Counted from the first letter of the stretch, positions 35,888 through 43,403 are shown. The stretch: 64,000 nucleotides of DNA from Streptomyces sp. TLI_171 (GCF_003610255.1 NZ_RAPS01000001.1:372001-436000); one strand, 5' to 3'. The notes: generated by a model not told the origin, from the letters alone. Translations and numbers: made by a program.

Positions 35888-37477
35888 TCACCGCGCACCC
35901 TCGGGCACCAGCACGGTGAACCCGCACCCGGCGAGCGCGGTGGCCAGCGCGGTCCGTCCGGACCGGGGCACCGCCCGGAGGCCGGTTGCGGCCTGCAGGG
36001 TGGTCTGCAACTGCGGCTCCCGGTAGGCGAGTTCGGTCAGCCACCGGTCGGTGTGTCCGGCGTCCGCCCAGGCGGCGGGCCGGCGGCCGGCGGCCGCCAA
36101 GGGGGCGGCCGCGCCGGTGAGCACCGTGTGCCGGGCGGCCTCCGTCCGGTGTCCGAGCGCGTCGAGCGCCGCCAGGGCGAGCGCGTCCGCCGCCCCGGCC
36201 TCGATCGCGCGACAGCCTTCCACCTCCGCCGTCCACGCTCCCCCACCGCTCAACCGACGTACCGTCACCACCGGGGCCCGCCCCAGGCCGCGGGCCAGTA
36301 CGGCCAGCCAGTGCGCCGCCTGCGGATGGTCGAGCTGATCGGGCGGCGGGGGCCCGGCCGGCTCCCAGCGGCCCGCGGCGGCGGCCCGGCGCAGCGCCCG
36401 CCCGAGCGCGTGCCCGAATCCGGCGCCGACCACCGCCCCGGCGGGCGCGCCCTCGGCGGCGAGGTGCAGTTCGGCGGAGCGGCAGGCGGCGGCCAGCCGG
36501 GCCAGGTCGGTGCGGGGGGCGACGGCGAGCAGCGCCCCGGCCGGGGTCGGGCAGGACACCGTGGGGACGGGGAGCTGCGGCAGGCCGCCCGGTGACGGCG
36601 CGTCGAGGACGCCGAGCCGCCGGTCCGCGAGCGCGGCGATCCGGTGCAGGGCCTCGGCCAGCTCCGCGGGCGCTGCCGCCGCCGGGCCGGGCCCGGCGGC
36701 CCACGGGTGGTACTCGGCGCGGGGCGGCCGGTCCTCGGCGATCAGCACGGCCGGGCGGCCGGGCGGCAGTCGCGGGTCGGGCACCGTGTCGGCGGGGTCC
36801 GGCAGGTCTGCGACGGCGCACAGCAGCCGCTGGGCGGCGGCCGCCGCGAGCAGCGTCGCCAGCAGCTCGGACGGCTCGTCCGCCGGCCCGAGCCGGGCGG
36901 CGAGCTGCTCCGCGTCCGCCCGCACCCGGTCGGGGCCGGTCGGGGCGGTGACGAACCCGGCGCCGAAGTGGACGGCGACCGCGCGCGGCGGCTGCGCCAC
37001 GGAGGCGATCACCAGGCCGGGCGGCAGGGCCGGGTCGGGGTGGACAGCGGGCGCGGCGCCACCCCGGGCGAGGGCGTCGAGCACCGCCCGGGCCGACCGG
37101 GCCGCGGGGTCGGCTGCGGTGACCACCGGGCGGGCGGCCGCGAGGGCGCTCACGGCCGCGGCCGGGTCGGCGGCCACCGCACCCGGCCAGGGCGGGAGTT
37201 CGGCGCCGGCCGGGTGGTCGACCAGCAGGTCGTGCTCGCGCAGCCGGGCCGTCACGGTGGCCAGGGCCGCCTCCAGCTCCGGCGGGCCGGCGGTCGCGGC
37301 CGCCGCCTCCCGGTCGCCGCCGAGCCGCGCCGCCAGCACCGGCCACAGCCGGGGCAGGGCCCGGCTGCCTTCGAGGGTCACGGCCGTGCCGCGCGCCCGC
37401 GGGTGCAGCCCGTCGCGCAGCAGGGTGGCGGCGACGCCTGGGCGCAGCCGCTCCCGACGATCCTCGGGACCGCTCAT
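35888..37477 (-). CDS. lazD: LazD-like precursor-recognition (ocin-ThiF/RRE-type) partner protein
   Basis: A 529-residue, Ala/Pro-rich protein. Its N terminus (RERLRPGVAATLLRDGLHPRA...LREHDLLVD) resembles the opening RRE region of the F proteins that bind leader peptides for YcaO enzymes, and its C-terminal 170 residues look like a degenerate YcaO-type fold. In the lactazole system LazD plus LazE form the cyclodehydratase. Assignment rests on position between the pyridine-synthase-like and YcaO genes plus weak motif similarity. The ATG overlaps the preceding stop by four bases. Confidence 0.65.
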   Translation of the reverse strand: MSGPEDRRERLRPGVAATLLRDGLHPRARGTAVTLEGSRALPRLWPVLAARLGGDREAAAATAGPPELEAALATVTARLREHDLLVDHPAGAELPPWPGAVAADPAAAVSALAAARPVVTAADPAARSARAVLDALARGGAAPAVHPDPALPPGLVIASVAQPPRAVAVHFGAGFVTAPTGPDRVRADAEQLAARLGPADEPSELLATLLAAAAAQRLLCAVADLPDPADTVPDPRLPPGRPAVLIAEDRPPRAEYHPWAAGPGPAAAAPAELAEALHRIAALADRRLGVLDAPSPGGLPQLPVPTVSCPTPAGALLAVAPRTDLARLAAACRSAELHLAAEGAPAGAVVGAGFGHALGRALRRAAAAGRWEPAGPPPPDQLDHPQAAHWLAVLARGLGRAPVVTVRRLSGGGAWTAEVEGCRAIEAGAADALALAALDALGHRTEAARHTVLTGAAAPLAAAGRRPAAWADAGHTDRWLTELAYREPQLQTTLQAATGLRAVPRSGRTALATALAGCGFTVLVPEGAR

Positions 37478-38610
37478 CGTCCGGCCTCCACGGTCTCGAT
37501 CACCTCGGCGACCCGGTCCTGCCAGCGGTGGCCGGTGAGTGCGGGCACGGTGCGCACCACCAGGTGGGCGGCGAGGTAGCGCTCCACCGGGCGGAGGTCG
37601 CAGACCGCCAGCAGGCGGTAGAGGCCGTTGGTGGCGGCGCGGTGGATCAGGTAGTCGGGCCGGGTCCACATGGTGCCGGTCGGGTCGGAGCGGTGCAGCA
37701 GGCGGTGGAACTCGCTGTAGCGCAGCCGCCGTTCGGGGTCCCAGCGGTTCGCGGTGGCGGGATCGCCGAGCGCGGCGGCCCGGTCGCGGTACTCGGCCCG
37801 GCTGCCGCCCAGGTCGGCTCCGGCCGCGTGCAACTGCCCGGCGCGCTGCCAGGCCGTCACCGACCAGTGGGCCCAGTCCCGTTCGAAGCCCCGGGCGCCG
37901 CCGCCGGTGATCCGGCCGACCAGGGCGGTGACGCTGTCGCCGATCCCGTCCCAGGCGCGGTCGAAGGCGGCCCGCAGCCGGCCGTCCGGGTCCTCGTGGA
38001 GCAGGAAGTCCTCCAGGTGCGAGAGGTACGAGTAGTGCGCGCCGATCAGCCCGTCGGGGTGGGCGGCGGCGTGCGCGGCGAGCGCGACGACGGCCAGCTG
38101 GACGCGGGCCTGCTCGCGGTCGCCGTGCGCGCCCAGGTAGGCGCATCCGGAGCTCAGCGCGGGCAGGCCGAGCTGCAGCAACTCCTCGCGCAGCGCAGCG
38201 GATTCCACGCCGAGCAGCGCCTGGAGGGCCGCGGTCGCCGCCGGGTCGACGGGCGCGACCCGGACGGTGTTGTCGGGGTGCAGCGGGCCGTACGGGGGCG
38301 CGATCAGCTCGGCGCGACCGGCCACCGCCGCCTCGTCGAGCAGCTGCCGATCGCTCCGGTCGGCGACGGACGGGTGGGCGGCGGCCCACTGCCGCAGCCG
38401 GTCCGCGGCGTCGGCGGCCGCGCGCGCCGCCGGGTCCGCCGGTCCGGACAGCCGCAGGCGCAGGTGCGGTCCGAACCGCCAGTGCCGCTCGACGTGCGCG
38501 CCCAGTCCCGCGGCGACCGCGTCCCGGGCCACCGGCAGGACGGCCTCGCGCAGCGCCCGCGCCTTGACGGGCTGGTAGTAGGTCAGCACCACATCGTGCG
38601 CCCCGGTCAT
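37474..38610 (-). CDS. lazC: LazC-like LanB-C-terminal-fold protein, predicted pyridine synthase
   Basis: A 378-residue protein with the fold signature of LanB elimination domains (VVLTYYQPVKARALREAVLPVAR, HWRFGPHLRLRLSG). It lacks the YxxExxRYG catalytic block present in the LazF-like protein and instead has PPYGPLHPDNTV, which I associate with thiopeptide [4+2] cycloaddition enzymes (TbtD/LazC group). It would join two dehydroalanines into the central pyridine, release the leader and close the macrocycle. It overlaps its neighbours by four bases on each side. The function is inferred from fold, missing elimination residues and cluster order. Confidence 0.72.
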   Translation of the reverse strand: MTGAHDVVLTYYQPVKARALREAVLPVARDAVAAGLGAHVERHWRFGPHLRLRLSGPADPAARAAADAADRLRQWAAAHPSVADRSDRQLLDEAAVAGRAELIAPPYGPLHPDNTVRVAPVDPAATAALQALLGVESAALREELLQLGLPALSSGCAYLGAHGDREQARVQLAVVALAAHAAAHPDGLIGAHYSYLSHLEDFLLHEDPDGRLRAAFDRAWDGIGDSVTALVGRITGGGARGFERDWAHWSVTAWQRAGQLHAAGADLGGSRAEYRDRAAALGDPATANRWDPERRLRYSEFHRLLHRSDPTGTMWTRPDYLIHRAATNGLYRLLAVCDLRPVERYLAAHLVVRTVPALTGHRWQDRVAEVIETVEAGR

Positions 38611-40244
38611 CGTTCCCCTCCCGCGTTCCGCAGCCCGGTCCGGGCCGGAGCCGTCTCCGACTCTCCGTCGGTTGCCGGCCCGCGGGCCGGCCGGTAGCTC
38701 TCCACCACCAGCTCGACCGTCCGCTCCGGTCCGCTCCCGCCGCCGATCGCCGGCAGCGCTTCCTCCAGCACCGCGCCGCCCGGGTGACGGGCCAGCCACC
38801 GGTCGAGGTGCAGCAGGTGCAGCGGGTTCCCCAGGTCGACGGGCTGCGGCTTGGGCGCCCGCAGATGGGCGGCGAACGCCTCCGCGGGCGTCCGGTCGGT
38901 CACCGGTTCCGCCGCGGGGTGCAGGAACAGCTGCTCGGGCAGGCCGAGCCGGGACCGCCAGCGCGCCACGGCCGCCAGCGGCACCGTCAGCTCCCGTGCC
39001 TCCTCTGCCAGTTCGGAGCGCAGCGCGGCGAGCACGGGCGGTGGGAGGTGCCAGCGGCGGCGGGTCAGCACGACCTGGCGGTGGCGCAGCCTCGGGGTGC
39101 GCAGGACGGTGCCGCCGGGCGCGGTCAGCGCGGTCCGGGGCAGCCAGGAGCGCAGGTCGACCGCGCCGTTGGGGTGGTCGTCGAGCAACGGCGCGAGCCG
39201 CTGCGGAAGCATGATCGGCGCGAGGAAACCCAGGTAGAGCACGTCCAGAGGCTCACCGGTGGACCGGATCCGCAGCCGGAGCTGGTCGGTGCGCCGGTCG
39301 TGGACGAGTTCGAGGTCGGCCTCGGCGAGTGCGGTGCGGTGGCGGTCGGGGCCGATCTCCTCGGCGAGCAGCAGCGGGTGCAGGTTGGCGTTGAACCCGC
39401 CGACCGGACGGATCTGCGCGGCCCGTGCCCCCGGCCCGAGACCGGCCCGCAGCTGCCGGGCCACCTCGGCCGCGGCGCCGGGCGGTGCGGCGTCGAGGAA
39501 GCGACTGGTGAACCGCCCCCACCCGCCGTAGATGTGGTTGACGCACAACAGCCCGTCGGCGGGGTCCCGTTGGACGAACCACGCGTAGCTGAGCGGCCGG
39601 GCGGCCGTCCACCCGGGCAGCCGCCCGGCCAGCGCGCGCACCGCCCCGGCGGGCAGCGCCAACTCCCCGTCCACCTCCGCCAGGGCGGTGAACTCGGCGC
39701 GGAGCGCCGCCAGTTCGGCGGGAACCCGCACCTCGGACCACGCCGCCGCGACGTCCGCCCCGAACTCCCAGGGCGCACCACACACCCCACCCACCCCGTA
39801 CCGGGCCACGAACCGGTCCCGCGCCGCCCGCCGCATCAGGTGCCCATGGTCGAACAGCTCGGCCACCGCCCCCAGTTCAGCCAACACCTCCCGATCACCA
39901 ACCCCCAGCACCCGGCCCACCTCCGCGCCACCCGCCGACACCGACCCCTGAACGCCCGCCCCGGGCCGCGCCGATGACGCGGCATCACCCAAAGCCACCG
40001 ACCCACCCACTCCACCGAGCCCCGCCCGCGGCACAGCCCCGACTCCCGCCACCAACCCCCCGACGCCAGACCACTCCGACGCCGGAACGCCTGCGCCGGG
40101 CACTGCAAGTGACGTGACATCACCCGAAGCCACCGACCTCCCGTTCTCCTCTCCGAGCCCGCCGGGCACCGCCACCGGTGCGGCACCGTCTCCCCGGGCC
40201 GGTCGCCCGACCCTCCGAACCGGGCGGCCCCTGACGAGGGCGTC
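38607..40244 (-). CDS. lazB: LazB-like glutamylation protein, C-terminal part (separated by a frameshift)
   Basis: About 545 codons that continue the LanB N-terminal (tRNA-Glu-dependent glutamylation) domain in a different frame from the N-terminal part. After a Gly/Val-rich linker it resumes recognisable LanB sequence at ELFDHGHLMRRAARDRFVARYG, then SYAWFVQRDPADGLLCVNHIYGGWGRFTSRF and the typical end RTVELVVESYRP. No credible start with a ribosome site exists near the junction; an in-frame GTG at 40133 is the best independent candidate. Joined, the two parts give a protein of about 1,030 residues, reasonable for a stand-alone glutamylation enzyme with a long linker. Confidence 0.75.
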   Translation of the reverse strand, partial: DALVRGRPVRRVGRPARGDGAAPVAVPGGLGEENGRSVASGDVTSLAVPGAGVPASEWSGVGGLVAGVGAVPRAGLGGVGGSVALGDAASSARPGAGVQGSVSAGGAEVGRVLGVGDREVLAELGAVAELFDHGHLMRRAARDRFVARYGVGGVCGAPWEFGADVAAAWSEVRVPAELAALRAEFTALAEVDGELALPAGAVRALAGRLPGWTAARPLSYAWFVQRDPADGLLCVNHIYGGWGRFTSRFLDAAPPGAAAEVARQLRAGLGPGARAAQIRPVGGFNANLHPLLLAEEIGPDRHRTALAEADLELVHDRRTDQLRLRIRSTGEPLDVLYLGFLAPIMLPQRLAPLLDDHPNGAVDLRSWLPRTALTAPGGTVLRTPRLRHRQVVLTRRRWHLPPPVLAALRSELAEEARELTVPLAAVARWRSRLGLPEQLFLHPAAEPVTDRTPAEAFAAHLRAPKPQPVDLGNPLHLLHLDRWLARHPGGAVLEEALPAIGGGSGPERTVELVVESYRPARGPATDGESETAPARTGLRNAGGER

Positions 40245-41695
40245 TCGTGAACGTCCTCGCTGAGGACGGTCAGTGGCGCGGCGTCCGCCGGAACGGGCCG
40301 GCCGGCGTCGGCGAGCAGGTGGCGCCAGTCCCCGGCAAGCTCGGCCAGGGCGCGCGGCCGGTCGGCTGCGGGTGTCGCGGCGAAGGCTTTCGTGGCTGCG
40401 TCGATCCGGCGGATCCGGCGGATCAACTCCGCATCCTGCGGCCACTGTTCGAGCCAGACGGCGAGGGCGGCGAGCGGCTCGGGGTGCTGCGGGTGCACCG
40501 GTTCGACGGGCACCAGCAGTTCGGCGTCGAGGAGTTGGCCGAGGAAGCGCTGCACGCCGGGGTCGCCGACCGGCCGGCCGAGCGCCGCGGCCAGCCGGGT
40601 GCCGAGCGGCCCGGGCAGCTCGGGGTACTCGACCAGGCTTGCCACCAGGGCGAGTTCGGGACGAGCGGCCAGGTCGAGCTGTTCCTCGCGGCCGACCAGG
40701 TAGCGTCCACCCGCGAACACCGTGCGGGTCCGCGCGTACCGCGCCTGACCGCCGTCGATCACGGCCGCGCTGGTCATCGCGTGCGGCAGGCTCAGCCTGC
40801 GTCGCGGGCGGTCGAGCAGCGCCACCACCAACGCGCCCACCAGCGCCCGGTTCACCCGCACCACGGAGATCGGCGCGCGGTGGACGTCACCCGGTTGCGC
40901 GGCCGCCCCGGGGAGCTCCCGGAGAGTGGCTCCGGCCGGCCCGTCCGCCGGCCCGCCGGCGTCGTCCGGGGCCGGTTCCCCACTCACCCAGCCCACTGCC
41001 GTGAACCAGGACAGCGGACTGGTCTTGCAGGTGGCCCGGAGGGCGTGGCGCAGGACGGTGGCCTCTTCCTTCCGGCGCCGCCCGCTGCGGGCGCCGGCCC
41101 CGTCGGGGTGGTGGCCGTTGGCGGTGACCGCGCGCAGCAGGTCGGCGCTGGTGGTGGCGACGGCCCGGGCGAAGGCGGGGTCGCGGCAGATGGCGGCGAG
41201 CGCGGCCCGCTCGGCGGCCAGTGCGGGTGGGACGCCGGTGGCGAGGGCGGCCAGCAACTCCGTTCGCCGGTCGCCCAGTCGGAGCCAGCGTGCGAGCCGG
41301 GGCAGGCGTTCGGGCAGGTCGCCGAGCCGGTCGGGCGGCAGCGGGCGCGGCGGCCGGCCGTTGTGCAGGTCGCGGCGGAGCGGGAGCACGACGCGCCGGT
41401 GGAACTCCTCGCCGTGGCCGTCCCGGCTGGCGTACAGGTCGTCGCCGAGCGCGGCCCTCAGCTGCTCCGACTCGGCTTCGATCCGGCGGAGCTCGTCGAG
41501 GGCCGCCCGGACGGTCGCGGTCTCCGCGGGCTGCGCGGACCGGGCGAGCACTGTGGACCGGACGAGTGCGTAGGGCGCGAGGGCGGCCGGTACCGGGCCG
41601 GCCCCGGCGGGGAGGTCCTGCGCGGGGAGGTCCTGCGCGGGGCGGTCCGGCGCGGGGCGGTCCGGCGCGGGGCGGTCCTGGGCGGGGTGGGACAT
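39836..41695 (-). CDS. lazB: LazB-like glutamylation protein, N-terminal part
   Basis: The N-terminal half of the split-LanB dehydratase that esterifies precursor Ser residues with glutamate from Glu-tRNA. Family marks include the LHALRATCKTSPLSWFT-like block (about residue 225, read RHALRATCKTSPLSWF) and TVLSEDVHE near residue 480. Meaningful sequence ends there: the frame continues to 39836 but encodes only out-of-frame shadow of the C-terminal part. The ATG at 41695 starts a tail of five PAQDL/PAPDR repeats before the domain. It follows the second precursor gene by 120 bases containing a strong hairpin. Confidence 0.78.
   Translation of the reverse strand: MSHPAQDRPAPDRPAPDRPAQDLPAQDLPAGAGPVPAALAPYALVRSTVLARSAQPAETATVRAALDELRRIEAESEQLRAALGDDLYASRDGHGEEFHRRVVLPLRRDLHNGRPPRPLPPDRLGDLPERLPRLARWLRLGDRRTELLAALATGVPPALAAERAALAAICRDPAFARAVATTSADLLRAVTANGHHPDGAGARSGRRRKEEATVLRHALRATCKTSPLSWFTAVGWVSGEPAPDDAGGPADGPAGATLRELPGAAAQPGDVHRAPISVVRVNRALVGALVVALLDRPRRRLSLPHAMTSAAVIDGGQARYARTRTVFAGGRYLVGREEQLDLAARPELALVASLVEYPELPGPLGTRLAAALGRPVGDPGVQRFLGQLLDAELLVPVEPVHPQHPEPLAALAVWLEQWPQDAELIRRIRRIDAATKAFAATPAADRPRALAELAGDWRHLLADAGRPVPADAAPLTVLSEDVHETPSSGAARFGGSGDRPGETVPHRWRCPAGSERRTGGRWLRVMSRHLQCPAQAFRRRSGLASGGWWRESGLCRGRGSVEWVGRWLWVMPRHRRGPGRAFRGRCRRVARRWAGCWGLVIGRCWLNWGRWPSCSTMGT
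39948..40138 (-). repeat. in-frame duplicated linker segment within lazB
   Basis: Two imperfect copies of about 57 bp (40138-40082 and 40003-39948, starting GGTCGGTGGCTT) are offset by exactly 135 bp, or 45 codons. They encode RSVASGDVTSLAVPGAGV and GSVALGDAASSARPGAGV in the frame of the C-terminal part. The in-frame spacing supports this frame being the translated one. Confidence 0.65.
41611..41685 (-). repeat. five 15-bp tandem repeats at the lazB N terminus
   Basis: Five contiguous 15-bp units (GGAGGTCCTGCGCGG and close variants on the + strand) encode PAQDL/PAPDR/PAQDR pentapeptides directly after the lazB start codon. The tract is expandable and looks like a disordered tail. Confidence 0.75.
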
Positions 41696-41752
41696 GGCGG
41701 GCGGGCACCTCCGATCGGTCAACAGCGCCACGGGGAAGGGAAGTCGGCGGCC

Positions 41753-41795
41753 GGGAGCCCGGCGCCGCCGCGCCTGCGGGCGGCGGCGGGCTCCC
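41753..41795. terminator. attenuator-like hairpin between precursor 2 and lazB
   Basis: Outer arms GGGAGCCCG / CGGGCTCCC continue with CCGCCGC / GCGGCGG, making a long stem in the gap between the second precursor gene and lazB. A partial terminator here would keep precursor mRNA above enzyme mRNA, as is usual in RiPP operons. Confidence 0.6.
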
Positions 41796-41815
41796 GTGGT
41801 GCGGACGGCCCGGCC

Positions 41816-42022
41816 TCAGAGCGGCTGGGTCGGCGGGTGCGGGACCGCGCAGGACGAGGAACCGCAGGAGGTGGAGCTGGGTGCGCCGGACGCACCGCCC
41901 TCGGGGAGCGCGACGGTGTCGCGCAGCGCGGTGACGGTCAGCTCTCCGAGGTCGAGATCGAGATCGAGGTCGTCGAACCGCAGGTCGGTGGGCGCGGGCG
42001 CGCCGCCGAGGTGGTCGGACAT
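41816..42022 (-). CDS. second thiopeptide precursor peptide (LazA-like leader, divergent core)
   Basis: A 68-residue peptide with a strong GGAGG site five bases before the ATG. The leader segment DLGELTVTALRDTVALPEGGA is nearly the same as that of the neighbouring precursor (SELTVTSLRDTVALPENGA). The predicted core after the alanine is SGAPSSTSCGSSSC followed by the tail AVPHPPTQPL: 24 residues instead of 19, two cysteines instead of three, and no Trp. Ser1 and Ser13 (just before Cys14) are the likely pair for pyridine formation, mirroring Ser1 and Ser12 of the other core. The tail is Pro-rich. Confidence 0.85.
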   Translation of the reverse strand: MSDHLGGAPAPTDLRFDDLDLDLDLGELTVTALRDTVALPEGGASGAPSSTSCGSSSCAVPHPPTQPL

Positions 42023-42043
42023 GGTGGCCTCCGCTGGGGTCGG

Positions 42044-42080
42044 GCCGGTCCGACCCGGGGGTGATCCGGGCCGGACCGGC
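42044..42080. terminator. hairpin between the two precursor genes
   Basis: GCCGGTCCG / CGGACCGGC arms with a 19-nt loop lie between precursor 1 and precursor 2, probably a partial terminator or mRNA-stabilising stem. Confidence 0.5.
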
Positions 42081-42087
42081 GATCGGG

Positions 42088-42267
42088 TCAGAGCTGCTGC
42101 GGCTGGGCGCAGGAGGACGAGCCCTGGCAGGAGCAGGAGCCCCAGGAGGCGCCGTTCTCGGGCAGCGCGACGGTGTCGCGCAGCGAGGTGACGGTGAGCT
42201 CGCTGAGGTCGAGGTCCTGCAGGTCGAGGACGGTCTCGGTCTCCACGGAACGGGACAGGTCGGACAT
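42088..42267 (-). CDS. lazA: lactazole-type thiopeptide precursor peptide
   Basis: A 59-residue precursor with a GAGGAG ribosome site. The leader contains LDLQDLDLSELTVTSLRD and ends at VALPENGA; the core is SWGSCSCQGSSSCAQPQQL. From memory the lactazole precursor core is SWGSCSCQASSSCAQPQDM, so only three positions differ (A9G, D18Q, M19L) and the leader is almost identical. Expected modifications are thiazoles at Cys5, Cys7 and Cys13, an oxazole at Ser11, dehydroalanines, and a pyridine from residues 1 and 12 closing a 32-membered ring. It is first in the operon, so it is nearest the promoter. Confidence 0.93.
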   Translation of the reverse strand: MSDLSRSVETETVLDLQDLDLSELTVTSLRDTVALPENGASWGSCSCQGSSSCAQPQQL

Positions 42268-42754
42268 GGCAAACTCCTCTGAGCTGGTCGATGTGCCGGG
42301 CAGACTGCGGCATGCATGCTCACGCAGATGGTGCGGGTGTGCCGGTATCCGGGCCCCCCTTGGTCGCGTGCCCGGAGTTCGATCTCCCGGGCTTCGCGCC
42401 GACCCGTTGGCGAGTCTAGGTCGCGGGGTGCGTCCGGCAGCAGCGCGCCTCGACGGCTTGGCCGATTGCACCCTCCCGCGCAAGGACCGCCATTCGGATC
42501 TTCGCGCTGGCCGCGACCGCGGAGGCCGCACCTCCGAAGCCCCGTCGCCGCCCGGCATCGACCGAAAACAATCGCCCGCGGACCCCATTCGGCGAATGCA
42601 CCAACTCAAACTTTTGCAAAGCAATATGACGGTTAGTCAGGCCGATTCCACGAATCCGTCGGAGCTTGTTCCGCCCGCCGCGCTTCCGCTGCCGAAAAAC
42701 CTGTCGAAATCCTGTCTCCCCGGCCCGGGCCGACCGCTCGGGTACGCTCCCCGG
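42268..42754. other. non-coding region upstream of the thiopeptide operon
   Basis: About 490 bases without a credible gene. It must hold the leftward promoter of the precursor operon; a TAGACT -10-like box reads leftward at about 42411-42416 (CTAGACTCGCC), without a convincing -35. A patch around 42595-42660 is notably less GC-rich than the surroundings. At the right end TACGCT (42743-42748) precedes the acetyltransferase. No regulator gene lies in the cluster. Confidence 0.5.
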
Positions 42755-43282
42755 ATGCCCGAACCGACCGCCTGGCCCGTCGCCGCCGAGATCGTCACCG
42801 CCGCCCTCCGCCTGGAGCCGCTGCGGGTCGCGCACGCCGCGGAGGCGCACGCGCTGTTCGACGACGCGCGGCTGCACGCGTTCACCGGCGGCACGCCCCG
42901 CTCACCGGCCGAACTCGAGGCCGCGTACCGCCGCCAGACGGCGGGTCGGTCACCGGACGGCACGGAGGGCTGGCTGAACTGGCTGATCCGCCGGACCTCG
43001 GACGGCGTCCTGGTCGGCACCGTGCAGGCGACCCTGCGACGGACGGCGGACGGGCGGACGGAGGCCGAACTCGCCTGGGTGGTGGGCACCGCCCAGCAGG
43101 GCCGCGGCTACGCGAAGGACGGCGCCCGGGCGGTGACCGACTGGCTGCGCGGGCAGGGCGTGACGCGGCTGCTCGCCCACGTCCACCCCGACCACCACGC
43201 CTCGGCGGCCGTGGCCGCCGCCCTCGGTCTCGCCCCGACCGCCGCGGTGGTCGACGGCGAGCGCCGCTGGCAGTCCGACTGA
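42755..43282 (+). CDS. GNAT-family N-acetyltransferase (RimJ/RimL-like)
   Basis: A 175-residue GCN5-type acetyltransferase: LRLEPLRVAHAAEAHALF at the N terminus, the AELAWVVGTAQQGRGYAKDGARAV acetyl-CoA loop (about 112-135, motif QxxGxGYA) and a C-terminal AALGL strand. Members acetylate N termini or small amines. Its position next to the thiopeptide precursors is suggestive, but it is transcribed away from them and lactazole needs no acetylation. TACGCT ends six bases before the ATG and no ribosome site is seen, fitting a leaderless mRNA. Confidence 0.85.
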   Translation: MPEPTAWPVAAEIVTAALRLEPLRVAHAAEAHALFDDARLHAFTGGTPRSPAELEAAYRRQTAGRSPDGTEGWLNWLIRRTSDGVLVGTVQATLRRTADGRTEAELAWVVGTAQQGRGYAKDGARAVTDWLRGQGVTRLLAHVHPDHHASAAVAAALGLAPTAAVVDGERRWQSD

Positions 43283-43326
43283 CCCGACCGCCGTGGGCCG
43301 TCACGCACCGCACCCTCCCGCGGATA

Positions 43327-43370
43327 TTCGTTGTACACCGTAGAAGACCTCCTCTACGGTGTACAACGAA
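43327..43370. promoter_or_regulatory. large palindromic operator of the MFS pump
   Basis: Perfect 18-bp arms TTCGTTGTACACCGTAGA / TCTACGGTGTACAACGAA surround an 8-base centre. Each arm also contains a short palindrome TACNNNGTA, so two dimers of a TetR repressor could bind. It ends 33 bases before the pump start; a TetR gene follows the pump. Confidence 0.75.
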
Positions 43371-43403
43371 AGGTCACGCCCACCCACCGCCGAGGGAGCC
43401 CTG

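Noticed and set aside
32247..42267. Goadsporin-type (linear azole, N-acetylated) interpretation using the nearby GNAT
   Set aside because: The LazA-like core, the LazF-type fusion and the LazC-like gene fit lactazole better, and the GNAT is transcribed separately.
42416..42877. Leftward ORF of 153 codons in the gap upstream of lazA and across the GNAT gene
   Set aside because: Half of it is antisense to the GNAT gene, the rest has no domain or ribosome site; treated as non-coding promoter region.
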